Positions 1 through 7,648 of a stretch of DNA of 16,779 bases are shown here, one piece after another. The stretch covers positions 1 to 16,779 of the forward strand of contig JBCCWR010000044.1 of assembly GCA_039193385.1 (NCBI GenBank), read 5' to 3'. This stretch comes from JBCCWR01 sp039193385 (GTDB lineage Bacteria; Verrucomicrobiota; Verrucomicrobiia; Methylacidiphilales; JBCCWR01). How positions within the stretch are numbered: the first letter of the stretch is position 1; each line of letters begins with the position of its first letter. The notes beneath the pieces are model-generated. The model worked only from the letters and a program-made list of their open reading frames with translations, did no database searches and had not been told where the DNA came from. A program made the translations under genes and the position numbers.

Positions 1-2
1 GA

Positions 3-1202
3 CATGCCCATGCTGCTTTAACACAAGCAATCACCGATCAATTATCTAAAATTTCTCATAGTTCATTTCTTGGGTTGACCAATAATCTCGCTCCGGTTTT
101 GGCCAAGAATCTCATAGATCGTGTAAAATCTTCAACCGAACTGGCACGCGTTTTTTTCTCAGATGATGGATCAACAGCTATGGAAACAGGCCTGAAGATG
201 ATCTGGCAATTTTTTCAACAGAATGGTGAAACTAAACGCACCCGCATCTTTACGCTGGGTTCCGCTTATCACGGTGACACCGTGGGCGGTATGAGCATAG
301 GGAAAAGCTCTTTATTTCATAAACATTACAAAAGCCTTCTTTTTGAAACGGAATGTTTACCTTCGCCTAACTGTTATCGGTGCCCTTACAACAAAGCAAA
401 ACCTCAAAAACAGGATGCACGCACCTATGCAAAGTGTCATAAAGAGTGCGTCAGTCATTTTACAGAAAAAGTCACTCAATCTCCGGACGAAAACGCTGCA
501 TGGATTTTAGAACCTAGAGTGCAAGGTGCTGCTGGTTTTATTATGCATCCCCACGGTTATCTGGAAGAGACTGCAAACATTGCTCAATCGACAGGTGCTT
601 TTGTCATGCTTGATGAAGTCATGACAGGATTTGGAAGAACAGGAAAACTATTTGCCTACGAACATGAAAACTGCCAGCCGGATCTTGTCGCTTTAGCCAA
701 GGGAATGACGGGAGGGCACCTCCCTCTTGCGGCGACCTTAACCACAGACCGTATTTTTGAGGGCTTTCGTGGTAGTCCTGAGCGTATTTTTTATCATGGT
801 CATAGCTATACCGGTAATCAACTGGGCTGTGCAGCAGCTATCAAAAACTTAGAACTGCTACATACCGAGCCTTGCATTTCCCAGCATAAAGCACTGCGAG
901 ATGAACTCAGTGTTGTAAGTCAAAATTTCTGGAAACATTCTAAGGTAGGCGATGTCCGGCAGGAGGGTCTTATTTTGGCTATTGAGTTGGTAAAAGATTT
1001 TAAAACTAAGGAACCATTTCCTTCGAGTCAGAAAATAGGTTTTCAAGTGTGCGAAACTGCTCGAAAATATGGTTTGTTAACACGGCCTGTGGGAGACGTT
1101 CTTGTTCTTATGCCCCCTTACTCTACGACAGTGGAAGAACTCCGCCAGATGGCTGACGCTCTTCTTAGATCTATCTATGATATTCTACCTGATTCACCAT
1201 GA
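3..1202 (+). CDS. bioA: Adenosylmethionine-8-amino-7-oxononanoate aminotransferase (BioA), 5' end missing
   Basis: PLP-dependent class III aminotransferase. BioA converts 7-keto-8-aminopelargonate to 7,8-diaminopelargonate in the cytosol, usually with S-adenosylmethionine as amino donor. The reading frame is open to the left edge and reads HAAALTQAITDQLSKISHSS before the first possible internal start at 75, so the N terminus (with the family's substrate-binding Tyr and Trp) lies outside the window. Visible motifs in order: DDGSTAMETGLKM (phosphate loop), AYHGDTVGGMS, LDEVMTGFGRTG (Asp for the PLP ring nitrogen), ALAKGMTGGHLPLAATLTT (Schiff-base Lys) and TRPVGDVLVLMPPY, whose Arg matches the DAPA-aminotransferase-specific carboxylate-binding Arg near the C terminus. 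A cysteine-rich insertion lies at about 354-449. The stop overlaps the bioD start by four bases (ATGA), which indicates translational coupling. Very secure as BioA; about 400 codons are present. Confidence 0.95.
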   Translation, partial: HAHAALTQAITDQLSKISHSSFLGLTNNLAPVLAKNLIDRVKSSTELARVFFSDDGSTAMETGLKMIWQFFQQNGETKRTRIFTLGSAYHGDTVGGMSIGKSSLFHKHYKSLLFETECLPSPNCYRCPYNKAKPQKQDARTYAKCHKECVSHFTEKVTQSPDENAAWILEPRVQGAAGFIMHPHGYLEETANIAQSTGAFVMLDEVMTGFGRTGKLFAYEHENCQPDLVALAKGMTGGHLPLAATLTTDRIFEGFRGSPERIFYHGHSYTGNQLGCAAAIKNLELLHTEPCISQHKALRDELSVVSQNFWKHSKVGDVRQEGLILAIELVKDFKTKEPFPSSQKIGFQVCETARKYGLLTRPVGDVLVLMPPYSTTVEELRQMADALLRSIYDILPDSP

Positions 1203-1858
1203 ATAAATATGCAAGCTGCAAAAGCAAAGGCTTTTTTATTACCGGCACTGACACCGAGGTGGGCAAGACGTGGTTCACCGCTGCTTTGGTCAGGTATCTA
1301 CGCCATAAGAAAATTCCTGCTTTGGGCTTAAAACCGATTGTATGCGGGGAGAGAACAGATGCGCAAATTCTAGCTAAAGCTAATGAAGAGTCTCTTCCAC
1401 TGAATGACATCAACCCTATTTGGCTTGAGCCACCACTGGCACCTTTTTCAGCCTGTGTTGTTGAAGGTAGACCTTTCGATTTTCAACAACTTCATGCCAC
1501 TGTGCAAAAAGTAATGCAACAAGAGTCGGGTCCCTTTCTCATCGAGGGAGTTGGAGGTTGGTTAGTACCTATCAATGAAACTTACTTTGTGCGAGACTGG
1601 GCCAAAGAACTTAGCTTACCCATTGTACTTGTTGCACGAGCCAGTCTGGGAACAATCAACCATACGTTGCTAAGTATCGAAAGCATCCAACATTCAGGCT
1701 GCGATATACGTGGCATCATCCTCAATCACCATCAATGCTCAGAAGACCTTTCCACACAAACCAACCCGAAAGTCATCGAACAACTCACTTCTATTCCTGT
1801 CTTTGAAGTTTATTCGCATACGGAACTGACTCAAATCCCAGATTGGTTAATACCCTGA
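1199..1858 (+). CDS. bioD: Dethiobiotin synthetase (BioD)
   Basis: ATP-dependent dethiobiotin synthetase, which closes the ureido ring of diaminopelargonate with CO2, the penultimate step of biotin synthesis. At 219 aa it has normal length. The N-terminal P-loop GTDTEVGKT is at residues 16-24, followed by GLKPIVCG (Lys45 in the KP motif), PPLAPFSA (78-85), EGVGGWLVPI (116-125) and GTINHTLLSI (151-160), the usual order for the family. The ATG sits inside the bioA stop (ATGA) and has no Shine-Dalgarno sequence, so translation probably couples to bioA. It directly follows its pathway predecessor. bioF and bioB are not in the window and may lie to the left or elsewhere. Confidence 0.96.
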   Translation: MNKYASCKSKGFFITGTDTEVGKTWFTAALVRYLRHKKIPALGLKPIVCGERTDAQILAKANEESLPLNDINPIWLEPPLAPFSACVVEGRPFDFQQLHATVQKVMQQESGPFLIEGVGGWLVPINETYFVRDWAKELSLPIVLVARASLGTINHTLLSIESIQHSGCDIRGIILNHHQCSEDLSTQTNPKVIEQLTSIPVFEVYSHTELTQIPDWLIP

Positions 1859-1905
1859 TTTGCATTGAACTTGTGCACGAGATAGAGCAACGGCATTGTT
1901 GATTG

Positions 1906-2691
1906 ATGTCTCTTTATAGTATCGGGCTCGTTTCTGCGACATTACGCCAGTTGCCTCCAAGCGAAGTCATTGATATAGCGACTCAGGCAAATTTACGAAA
2001 AATAGAGTGGTCCGCAGATCGTCACGTGCCACACGGAGAACTTGATGTCGCCAGCAAAGTGCAAAAACAAAGCAGCGAAGCTGGTATGGAAATTATCTGT
2101 TATGGTTCCTATTATCGGATTGGCTCAAGTGAGGAAGAAAAACTTAGTTTTGAGACGATTTTAACAACAGCTCAGGTTCTAAAAGCACCAACTATTCGAG
2201 TCTGGGCAGGCATCCAAGCTTCAGCTTTCACATCAACTTCTCATAGAAAATGGATGGTGGACGAAACAAAACGTATCTGCCAGAAAGCTGGCGAAGCAGC
2301 CACCAACGTGGCATTGGAATATATCCGTGACACGATGACAGACTCACTGGAAGCATGCCTTAGCTTCATCGACGAAGTGAATGAACCCAATCTACTCACG
2401 CTGTGGCAACCTCAGGAAAAGGTGAATGCTGAAGATTGCATGGATGAGCTGGACTGCCTGGTCGATTGCCTGGCTCATATACATGTTAATACGCGTGATT
2501 TATCCAATGGCGAACGAATTAATGTAGAAGAGGCCGATGCGTTCTGGCCTCCTATTCTCCATGCTTTTGCGGAAAACCGAAAACCTACCAATCTTCTTAT
2601 TGAATTCGTCAAAACAAACAGCAAGGAACAATTAATGGATGATGCCGTGACACTTCAACGCTGGATTGATGAAGTTGAAATTTCTTTATAG
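1906..2691 (+). CDS. Sugar phosphate isomerase/epimerase-like TIM-barrel protein
   Basis: A 261-aa protein resembling the xylose-isomerase-like/AP-endonuclease-2 TIM barrel family. Visible signs are an N-terminal strand followed by the IEWSADRHVPHG segment, a Glu in VALEYIRDTM, LLTLWQPQ, a His-x-His in AHIHVNTRD and a Glu in NLLIEFV. These are placed like the E/D/H/E metal ligands of the family, although the usual Asp is not obvious and the WQP variant stands at its position. The substrate cannot be read from sequence. ATG at 1906 is chosen; an in-frame TTG directly precedes it at 1903. There is no clear ribosome binding site. It lies 47 bp after bioD, in the same direction, so it is probably cotranscribed, yet there is no known biotin role for it. 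The last codons overlap a possible longer start of the next gene. Confidence 0.8.
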   Translation: MSLYSIGLVSATLRQLPPSEVIDIATQANLRKIEWSADRHVPHGELDVASKVQKQSSEAGMEIICYGSYYRIGSSEEEKLSFETILTTAQVLKAPTIRVWAGIQASAFTSTSHRKWMVDETKRICQKAGEAATNVALEYIRDTMTDSLEACLSFIDEVNEPNLLTLWQPQEKVNAEDCMDELDCLVDCLAHIHVNTRDLSNGERINVEEADAFWPPILHAFAENRKPTNLLIEFVKTNSKEQLMDDAVTLQRWIDEVEISL

Positions 2692-2725
2692 TATTCGCTT
2701 AATTATTTTCTATTTTCACTGCAGA

Positions 2726-3496
2726 ATGATAAAACTATTTAACCAGGCAGCGCGTCATCGTTTTAATTATTTTCTGACACGTTGTTCCTTGCGCTTGATT
2801 CTCCCCTTGTTCGTGAGAATGCACCGCATAGAGTTCGCAACGCTTGCTGAAGGTCCACTCTTGCTGGCTGGCAATCACATCAGTCATTTTGATCCACCTT
2901 GCCTCTGCCTGGCTTTCTCTAAAAAAGTCGATTTTATGGCCATGAAAGAATTATTTATGCACCCTTTGGCACGCGCTTACTTTCTGGGGAATGATGTTTT
3001 TGCAGTGGATCGGTATAAAGCTGACAGCACTGCTTTACGTGAATCTGTTCGACGCTTAAAAGATAAAGATTCCAAACGTATTGTCTGCATGTTTCCTGAG
3101 GGCGGACTTCGTGCTGGACATGAATCGGTATTGGAAGGCAAGGCCTTGCCCTCGGGTTGCGGTGCCGTAGCATCGTTGGCCCAATGTCCTGTTCAGCCTT
3201 TCATCATCGTCGGTACAGATCAACTCTACCGCTGGCAAAATATTTTCAAACGCCCACATGTCTACATTGTCTTAGGCAAGGTGATCTATCTCGATAAACA
3301 TGTGAACTCTAAAAGCGCTCGTCAAAAAGTTGATGCAGATGTTCAACGTGCCTTGCGTGAACTTTACGCTAAACTCCTCGAGGAATATAAGCTACCACAA
3401 GAAGTTCTCCCCCAAACCGCACAGCAACGCTGGGGCCTGGAACCCCTGCCTGAAACTCCTGAACGCTCTTACTTGAAAAAATCCAGTTCATCATGA
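2726..3496 (+). CDS. PlsC-type 1-acyl-glycerol-3-phosphate/lysophospholipid acyltransferase
   Basis: Acyltransferase of the LPLAT/PlsC family, which moves an acyl group from acyl-ACP or acyl-CoA to a lysophospholipid or lysophosphatidate at the membrane. With the chosen ATG the protein is 256 aa. The catalytic HX4D motif is NHISHFD (His51, Asp56), the GNDVFAVDR block is near 88-96, and the FPEGG block III motif is at 123-127. A basic/hydrophobic N terminus (LILPLFV) suggests membrane association. The C-terminal tail past about 205 is poorly conserved. An in-frame extension starts at TTG 2666/ATG 2669 inside the previous gene; neither start has a clear SD, so the start is uncertain. The stop overlaps the next start by ATGA. 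The separate Aas-like synthetase nearby suggests a split version of the Aas acyl-recycling pair. Confidence 0.88.
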   Translation: MIKLFNQAARHRFNYFLTRCSLRLILPLFVRMHRIEFATLAEGPLLLAGNHISHFDPPCLCLAFSKKVDFMAMKELFMHPLARAYFLGNDVFAVDRYKADSTALRESVRRLKDKDSKRIVCMFPEGGLRAGHESVLEGKALPSGCGAVASLAQCPVQPFIIVGTDQLYRWQNIFKRPHVYIVLGKVIYLDKHVNSKSARQKVDADVQRALRELYAKLLEEYKLPQEVLPQTAQQRWGLEPLPETPERSYLKKSSSS

Positions 3497-4500
3497 TGCA
3501 TCTACTTCACGATACTTGGTCACAAATTACGGACGGCCTTTCTTTTGGATTTATTAACCTGCTACAAGCTCGCCGTCGTGCAGGAAAGCACAGTCATGAG
3601 GCATTTATGGCTTACTGTAAGCAATGGGAAGGATTAACACTTGGAGACTATTATCACTTACCTGAAGAAGTGCCGTTGCTTGATCTACCTGAATCCGGCT
3701 CTTTTCAAACAGAAAGTCCTATTCCCAATCCTCAATTTACCGATCATCCTGAAAATGATCATTTAAATTGTGATATTTGGCTGGGGCCTAAAGGCTGGCA
3801 ATCGCCTACGATGTTCATGCTACATGGCGTTATGTCTGTCAGTGATGTTGGGTATCGTTTATGGGCCAAGAAATTAAACTCCCTCGGGTGGACTGCTATC
3901 TTTTTTCATCTGCCTTACCACTACAGCCGCAAACCAAAAAACTGTCTGAGCGGAGAAATCGCCTTTAGCTCAAATCTGATCCGTACTGCGGAGGGCATTC
4001 GTCAGGCTGTTATTGAGCTTCGTCTGGTATGTCGTTCTCTAAAAGCTAAAGGCGTTCCTTCGATCGGACTCTGGGGAACCAGCTATGGCGGCTGGATTGC
4101 TTCACTTCTCATTATGCTGGAGGACATTGTAACGACGGCCTGGCTGCTGGAACCGATAGCAGACGTCGAGCACGCCATCTGGAAATCGCCTGCAGCTATC
4201 ACTATGCGTCAACAACTACGTCAGATAGGCATTACTGCTGAAGATGTGCAGAGGTTTCTCCCCTTCGTCTGCCCTAGCTACCATAAACCTTTATTGGATA
4301 TGCATAAAATCCTGCTTATTGGTGGCAGCTTTGACCTTATCGCACCTGTCGTGAGTATGAAAAAACTACATCAACTGTGGAATGGGTCACATTTTTATGA
4401 ATTTCGGCAAGGGCACATTGGCTATCAACTTATGCCCGAAAGTCTCCGGCTTGCTCAAGAAATCATGCCGGAGTTATTTATTAAAAAGGAAAACTTCTAA
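3493..4500 (+). CDS. Alpha/beta hydrolase, substrate unknown
   Basis: A 335-aa alpha/beta hydrolase. The nucleophile elbow is GTSYGG (Ser197), preceded by the oxyanion-region motif MLHGVMS (109-115). Asp281 in LIGGSFDLIAP and His308 in QGHIGY complete the likely Ser-Asp-His triad. About 100 residues precede the core without a recognisable domain, and no signal peptide is seen, so it is probably cytosolic. The start ATG overlaps the acyltransferase stop (ATGA), with a second ATG immediately after it. The gene ends in a four-base convergent overlap (CTAA) with the synthetase on the other strand. The context (lipid acyltransferase, acyl synthetase, biotin genes) suggests an acyl-ester or acyl-thioester substrate. 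A role like BioH in biotin synthesis is possible but unproven. Confidence 0.85.
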   Translation: MMHLLHDTWSQITDGLSFGFINLLQARRRAGKHSHEAFMAYCKQWEGLTLGDYYHLPEEVPLLDLPESGSFQTESPIPNPQFTDHPENDHLNCDIWLGPKGWQSPTMFMLHGVMSVSDVGYRLWAKKLNSLGWTAIFFHLPYHYSRKPKNCLSGEIAFSSNLIRTAEGIRQAVIELRLVCRSLKAKGVPSIGLWGTSYGGWIASLLIMLEDIVTTAWLLEPIADVEHAIWKSPAAITMRQQLRQIGITAEDVQRFLPFVCPSYHKPLLDMHKILLIGGSFDLIAPVVSMKKLHQLWNGSHFYEFRQGHIGYQLMPESLRLAQEIMPELFIKKENF

Positions 4501-6116
4501 GCAGCCACCATCTCTGTTGCCATAGTCTGGCAAGTGCGGAGGTCCAACTTGCCACTGGCCAGCAAGGGTATTTCTTCGACTATTACTATATGCTTAGGCA
4601 TCCAGAGATTAGGCAATTTTTTTTGTGCAAATTCTTTTTGCCATTGCGTTTTGTTCACTTCTTTTGTGACCAGTGCGACAAGAGACTCTCCCTTCTGTTC
4701 ATCACGCACTCCCATAATAGCAACGCCTACTTCTTCTCCGGCTATTTTAGTGAGGATTTCGTGCATCACTCCCTCCACTGTGGCATGCGGCACCATCTCT
4801 CCAGCTATTTTTGAAAAGCGCGAAACACGCCCATCAATCGTTAGAAAGTTATCTTTATCAAGGTGCCCCAGGTCACCCGAACAATACCAACCTTCTTTTA
4901 AGACCTCATTTGTTTTATCCGGTTGTTTTAAATAGCCTTTGAATATATTCGGCCCTTTGAACCATAGCATCCCGCTTTCATGCAAGGATTTATCTTCACC
5001 CGTTTCCGCATCTGTTACTCTGACTTGGATTTCTGGGAGAAGCTTACCGACCGTTCCAATCTTTCTGTCCTTGGTATTATGGCCTGCAGTTGCATGAGGG
5101 TTCTCCATATCCGGTAAATTCACAGCTATCACAGGAGTCGCCTCTGTCATGCCATAACCTTCACAAACGGGCACTGCAAATTTTTCTTCAAAAGTTTCCA
5201 GCACCTGAAGTGGAAGTTTTTCTGCACCCGTAATGACCATTTTGAGACTCTGAAATTCTTCTGACTGCGCTTTCTTCATGTAAGACTTCAAGAATGTGGG
5301 CGTGGTGATAAACAATTCCACTTTATGGTCACGAATCGCTTTAATCACCCTGGATGTATCCAGAGGTGAGATATGGGTGACTACCTTTGTTCCGCATAGA
5401 ATGGGCCAGAAAACAGTCACTGTAAAACCAAAGGAATGAAAGATGGGCAAACAGCCCATAACAGATTTCACAAACTCATGGCTCAATACAGCTTCTGTCT
5501 GCCAGACATTGGCCACAATATTCTTATGTGACAAGACAACCGCTTTAGGATTGCCCGAGCTTCCACTGGTAAATAATAAAGCCGCCTCTTGGTCAAGATC
5601 ACAAGGAGCGAGTCCGATTTTTTTGATGAGCGTATCGACTGATCTCAGAGATATTTGGATTTTCTTCCAGGCGATGCGTGTTTTACCAATTGATTTAAAA
5701 ACATCTTCAATGGCGATTTGATTTTCGGTCCAGGGAAAGTCTTGCAGTTTATGGATCAATGGCTTCGCTGTGATGATCGATGTTAATTCTGCCAGTTCCA
5801 GGCAGACTTCATTGGCAGCACGTCCCATAGTAAAATTAAGATTTACGGGCGTTTTACCTGCTAGAATACAGGCAAGATTAACTGCCATGCCTCCAATTCC
5901 CGGAGGAAGGACGATACCGATTCTCTTATCAGGAATATTTTTATGAATCCACTCGGATAATGCCCAACCCACGGCAAGCAACATACCTCCACTCAGTTCT
6001 CTGTTTTGCTGAAAGGTATCGATAATAATAGTTTCTTGGGAAAATTTTTTAAGCCCTCGAATACAGGACTCTCCCAGACTGTAGGACAATTTACTTGAAT
6101 CAAGCGAAGGACTCAT
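4497..6116 (-). CDS. AMP-forming acyl-[ACP]/acyl-CoA synthetase, Aas-like
   Basis: ANL-superfamily adenylate-forming enzyme of 539 aa that activates a carboxylic acid, most likely a fatty acid, with ATP. Motifs in order: LFTSGSSGNPK (182-191, ATP loop), GYGMTEATP (320-328), YCSGDLG with Asp415, IDGR (427-430), RFSKIAGEM (433-441) and the C-terminal catalytic Lys523 in LLASGKLD. The RFSKIAGEMV form of the hinge/A8 region resembles the synthetase half of Aas (acyl-ACP synthetase/2-acyl-GPE acyltransferase) rather than ordinary acyl-CoA synthetases. The acyltransferase half is absent here and is probably supplied by the PlsC-like gene at 2726-3496. The upstream gap to the Roadblock-like gene is 53 bp with no terminator seen, so cotranscription with it is plausible. 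No SD precedes the ATG. The ACP versus CoA acceptor cannot be decided from sequence. Confidence 0.88.
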   Translation of the reverse strand: MSPSLDSSKLSYSLGESCIRGLKKFSQETIIIDTFQQNRELSGGMLLAVGWALSEWIHKNIPDKRIGIVLPPGIGGMAVNLACILAGKTPVNLNFTMGRAANEVCLELAELTSIITAKPLIHKLQDFPWTENQIAIEDVFKSIGKTRIAWKKIQISLRSVDTLIKKIGLAPCDLDQEAALLFTSGSSGNPKAVVLSHKNIVANVWQTEAVLSHEFVKSVMGCLPIFHSFGFTVTVFWPILCGTKVVTHISPLDTSRVIKAIRDHKVELFITTPTFLKSYMKKAQSEEFQSLKMVITGAEKLPLQVLETFEEKFAVPVCEGYGMTEATPVIAVNLPDMENPHATAGHNTKDRKIGTVGKLLPEIQVRVTDAETGEDKSLHESGMLWFKGPNIFKGYLKQPDKTNEVLKEGWYCSGDLGHLDKDNFLTIDGRVSRFSKIAGEMVPHATVEGVMHEILTKIAGEEVGVAIMGVRDEQKGESLVALVTKEVNKTQWQKEFAQKKLPNLWMPKHIVIVEEIPLLASGKLDLRTCQTMATEMVAA

Positions 6117-6169
6117 GAATGGAAGCTAGACGCAAAAAATAATTTCTTAAACACTAAACTGACTGAGAA

Positions 6170-6859
6170 TCACAGCTCTATGTTAAACAGTAAGTGCTGA
6201 AACTCTTCTTTAAATGCTTCACGCTTGGAGTCAGGCTTAACCGTCTGCGAGAGCAACTCTATTAAACGGTCAAAATCTTTGGTCTTAATCTCTTCACGCG
6301 TGCAGCCAATTTCCTTAAGCGCATTGTGTAAAGAGTCACGAGCCATAGCATCGCCCAATTGATCCGTCAAAAATGTATCAAGAGAAAGCCAAAATTTATG
6401 AGGAAGAATAACAGCGGCATTCAAAGCTGCCTCACGGCTGACTTGCAGGTCTTTTTCTACAGGTAATTGTTGATTTGCAGGAACATTCTCCTCTTCTAAA
6501 TCCGCTTCATCCGTGATCTCAACAAGTGAACCATGATGGAATAGCGTTATATAAACGGAACGCATAATAAAAGGTACGCTTACATCCAAAGACACCAGCA
6601 CGATCAATATCCCCAATTCATGACGACCAATAACAATCGAGCCCTGCTCAAACTCAAAAGCCATGAGATTCAAAGGCAAGTTCTGTTTCTCAAATGAAGC
6701 AAAAACACCTTTGAGATATTCCATAAGACTTGGACGGATGCGTTCCAGACGATTACTTACATCCGCTTCAAAAACAACCTTGTTATCATGATCCAGGGCC
6801 AAACAACACTCCACACCTTCAAGTTCAAATATTTTCTGTAAGGTGCTGGTCTCGATCAT
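6170..6859 (-). CDS. Roadblock/LC7-like protein with C-terminal helical domain, function unknown
   Basis: A 229-aa protein not recognised as a named family. Residues about 8-115 read like a divergent Roadblock/LC7 fold: EGVECCLALDHDNKVVFE matches the first strand pair, and SIVIGRHELGILIVLVS followed by the VPFIMRSVYITLF helix matches the second half. A short acidic linker (EADLEEENVP) follows, then a mostly helical C-terminal region from about 142 (AALNAAVILPHKFWLSLDTF) to the end that I cannot assign. It starts in a four-base ATGA overlap with the PATAN-Roadblock gene, so the two are translationally coupled and probably form a complex or heterodimer. The sequence before its ATG is purine-rich (GAGAAGAG) and may help initiation. 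No membrane segment or signal peptide is seen. The Roadblock call comes from pattern only. Confidence 0.7.
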   Translation of the reverse strand: MIETSTLQKIFELEGVECCLALDHDNKVVFEADVSNRLERIRPSLMEYLKGVFASFEKQNLPLNLMAFEFEQGSIVIGRHELGILIVLVSLDVSVPFIMRSVYITLFHHGSLVEITDEADLEEENVPANQQLPVEKDLQVSREAALNAAVILPHKFWLSLDTFLTDQLGDAMARDSLHNALKEIGCTREEIKTKDFDRLIELLSQTVKPDSKREAFKEEFQHLLFNIEL

Positions 6860-7572
6860 TGCTTTCTCTTCTCATTGAGTTCCATGATCGCACGATCAAG
6901 ACTTCTATAGGCGCGTCCCGGACTCCATTTAGCATTGAAGAATGCAGAAATAATAGAATTGCCCGTGCCTTGTTGTACGAATAACACTTCGCTTCCTTTA
7001 ATGGCCATTTTCGTGGCGCCGCCCATTTCTGTGACGGTTCCAAGATCTTCCGCGACACGCAACATAAAACTGGCCATACGCTGACAGGCATTGGCATTGC
7101 CTAACCCCGAACGATCAACCACTTTTCCATCTTCATTGATTTCTGTGGCTAGAATGACTCCGGGAATGGAATGAAAGAGTGTATTAATTTCCGAGGGCTC
7201 TCCACTCGGTTTAAGGCCTACGGAAGGTTCGACGCCCAAGCCTTCGGGATCGTCTTTTTTTTCAGCTATGTCAACAGCTGCATCAGCCTTACGCAGAAGA
7301 CTGGTCCACTCAGATGAAATGGTTTGCTGAAAGTCAGTAGCAGAAGGTTCAAGCTTAAAGTCGCCCTCCTTGAGCTTGAGCAACTGGATCAAAGCATCCT
7401 CCCCTTTCTGGTTGCTCGACATGGCGTGTATGACTCTGCCATCTTTTACGACAATTATACCTTTGAGCCTTGGCGTTGATATATTAGCCGTCAATGACTG
7501 AGGCATAAGACAAGCTTCTTCAATAACATCAAGCAAGCAAACCGAGCTTAAGTCTCCAGAAATTACAGCCAT
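6856..7572 (-). CDS. DUF4388 (PATAN) plus Roadblock/LC7 domain protein
   Basis: A 238-aa two-domain regulatory protein. Residues 1 to about 95 are DUF4388/PATAN-like: MAVISGDLSSVCLLDVIEEA, then VVKDGRVIHAMSSNQKGEDAL and LLKLKEGDFKLEP, the family's typical dG.i.hA...G..Al...l.G.F pattern. A charged linker (about 100-128) leads to a Roadblock/LC7-like domain at 130-238, with SIPGVILATEINEDGKVVDRSG, a central helix, TKMAIKGSEVLFVQQG and a final helix. Roadblock proteins commonly regulate Ras-like GTPases such as MglA, and PATAN domains occur in signalling proteins. No GTPase, kinase or receiver domain is encoded in the window, so the partner is unknown. It lies 76 bp downstream of the aminotransferase stop and overlaps the next Roadblock-like gene by ATGA. 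AAGG lies about 13 bases before the ATG, a poor SD. Confidence 0.85.
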   Translation of the reverse strand: MAVISGDLSSVCLLDVIEEACLMPQSLTANISTPRLKGIIVVKDGRVIHAMSSNQKGEDALIQLLKLKEGDFKLEPSATDFQQTISSEWTSLLRKADAAVDIAEKKDDPEGLGVEPSVGLKPSGEPSEINTLFHSIPGVILATEINEDGKVVDRSGLGNANACQRMASFMLRVAEDLGTVTEMGGATKMAIKGSEVLFVQQGTGNSIISAFFNAKWSPGRAYRSLDRAIMELNEKRKQ

Positions 7573-7648
7573 GTCGAATAATTTGCCTTTTTTGAAATTA
7601 AAATGAAAACACTATTTGCATAAAAACATGAACTGATATTCAAGTCAT

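Noticed and set aside
4534..4935. Long + strand open frame opposite the synthetase
   Set aside because: It is a shadow of the synthetase gene, whose motifs on the other strand are complete; the translated product is Cys/Ser-rich and shows no family.
7225..7236. GGTTCGA-like motif suggesting a tRNA T-loop
   Set aside because: It lies within the PATAN-Roadblock coding region and no cloverleaf can be drawn around it.
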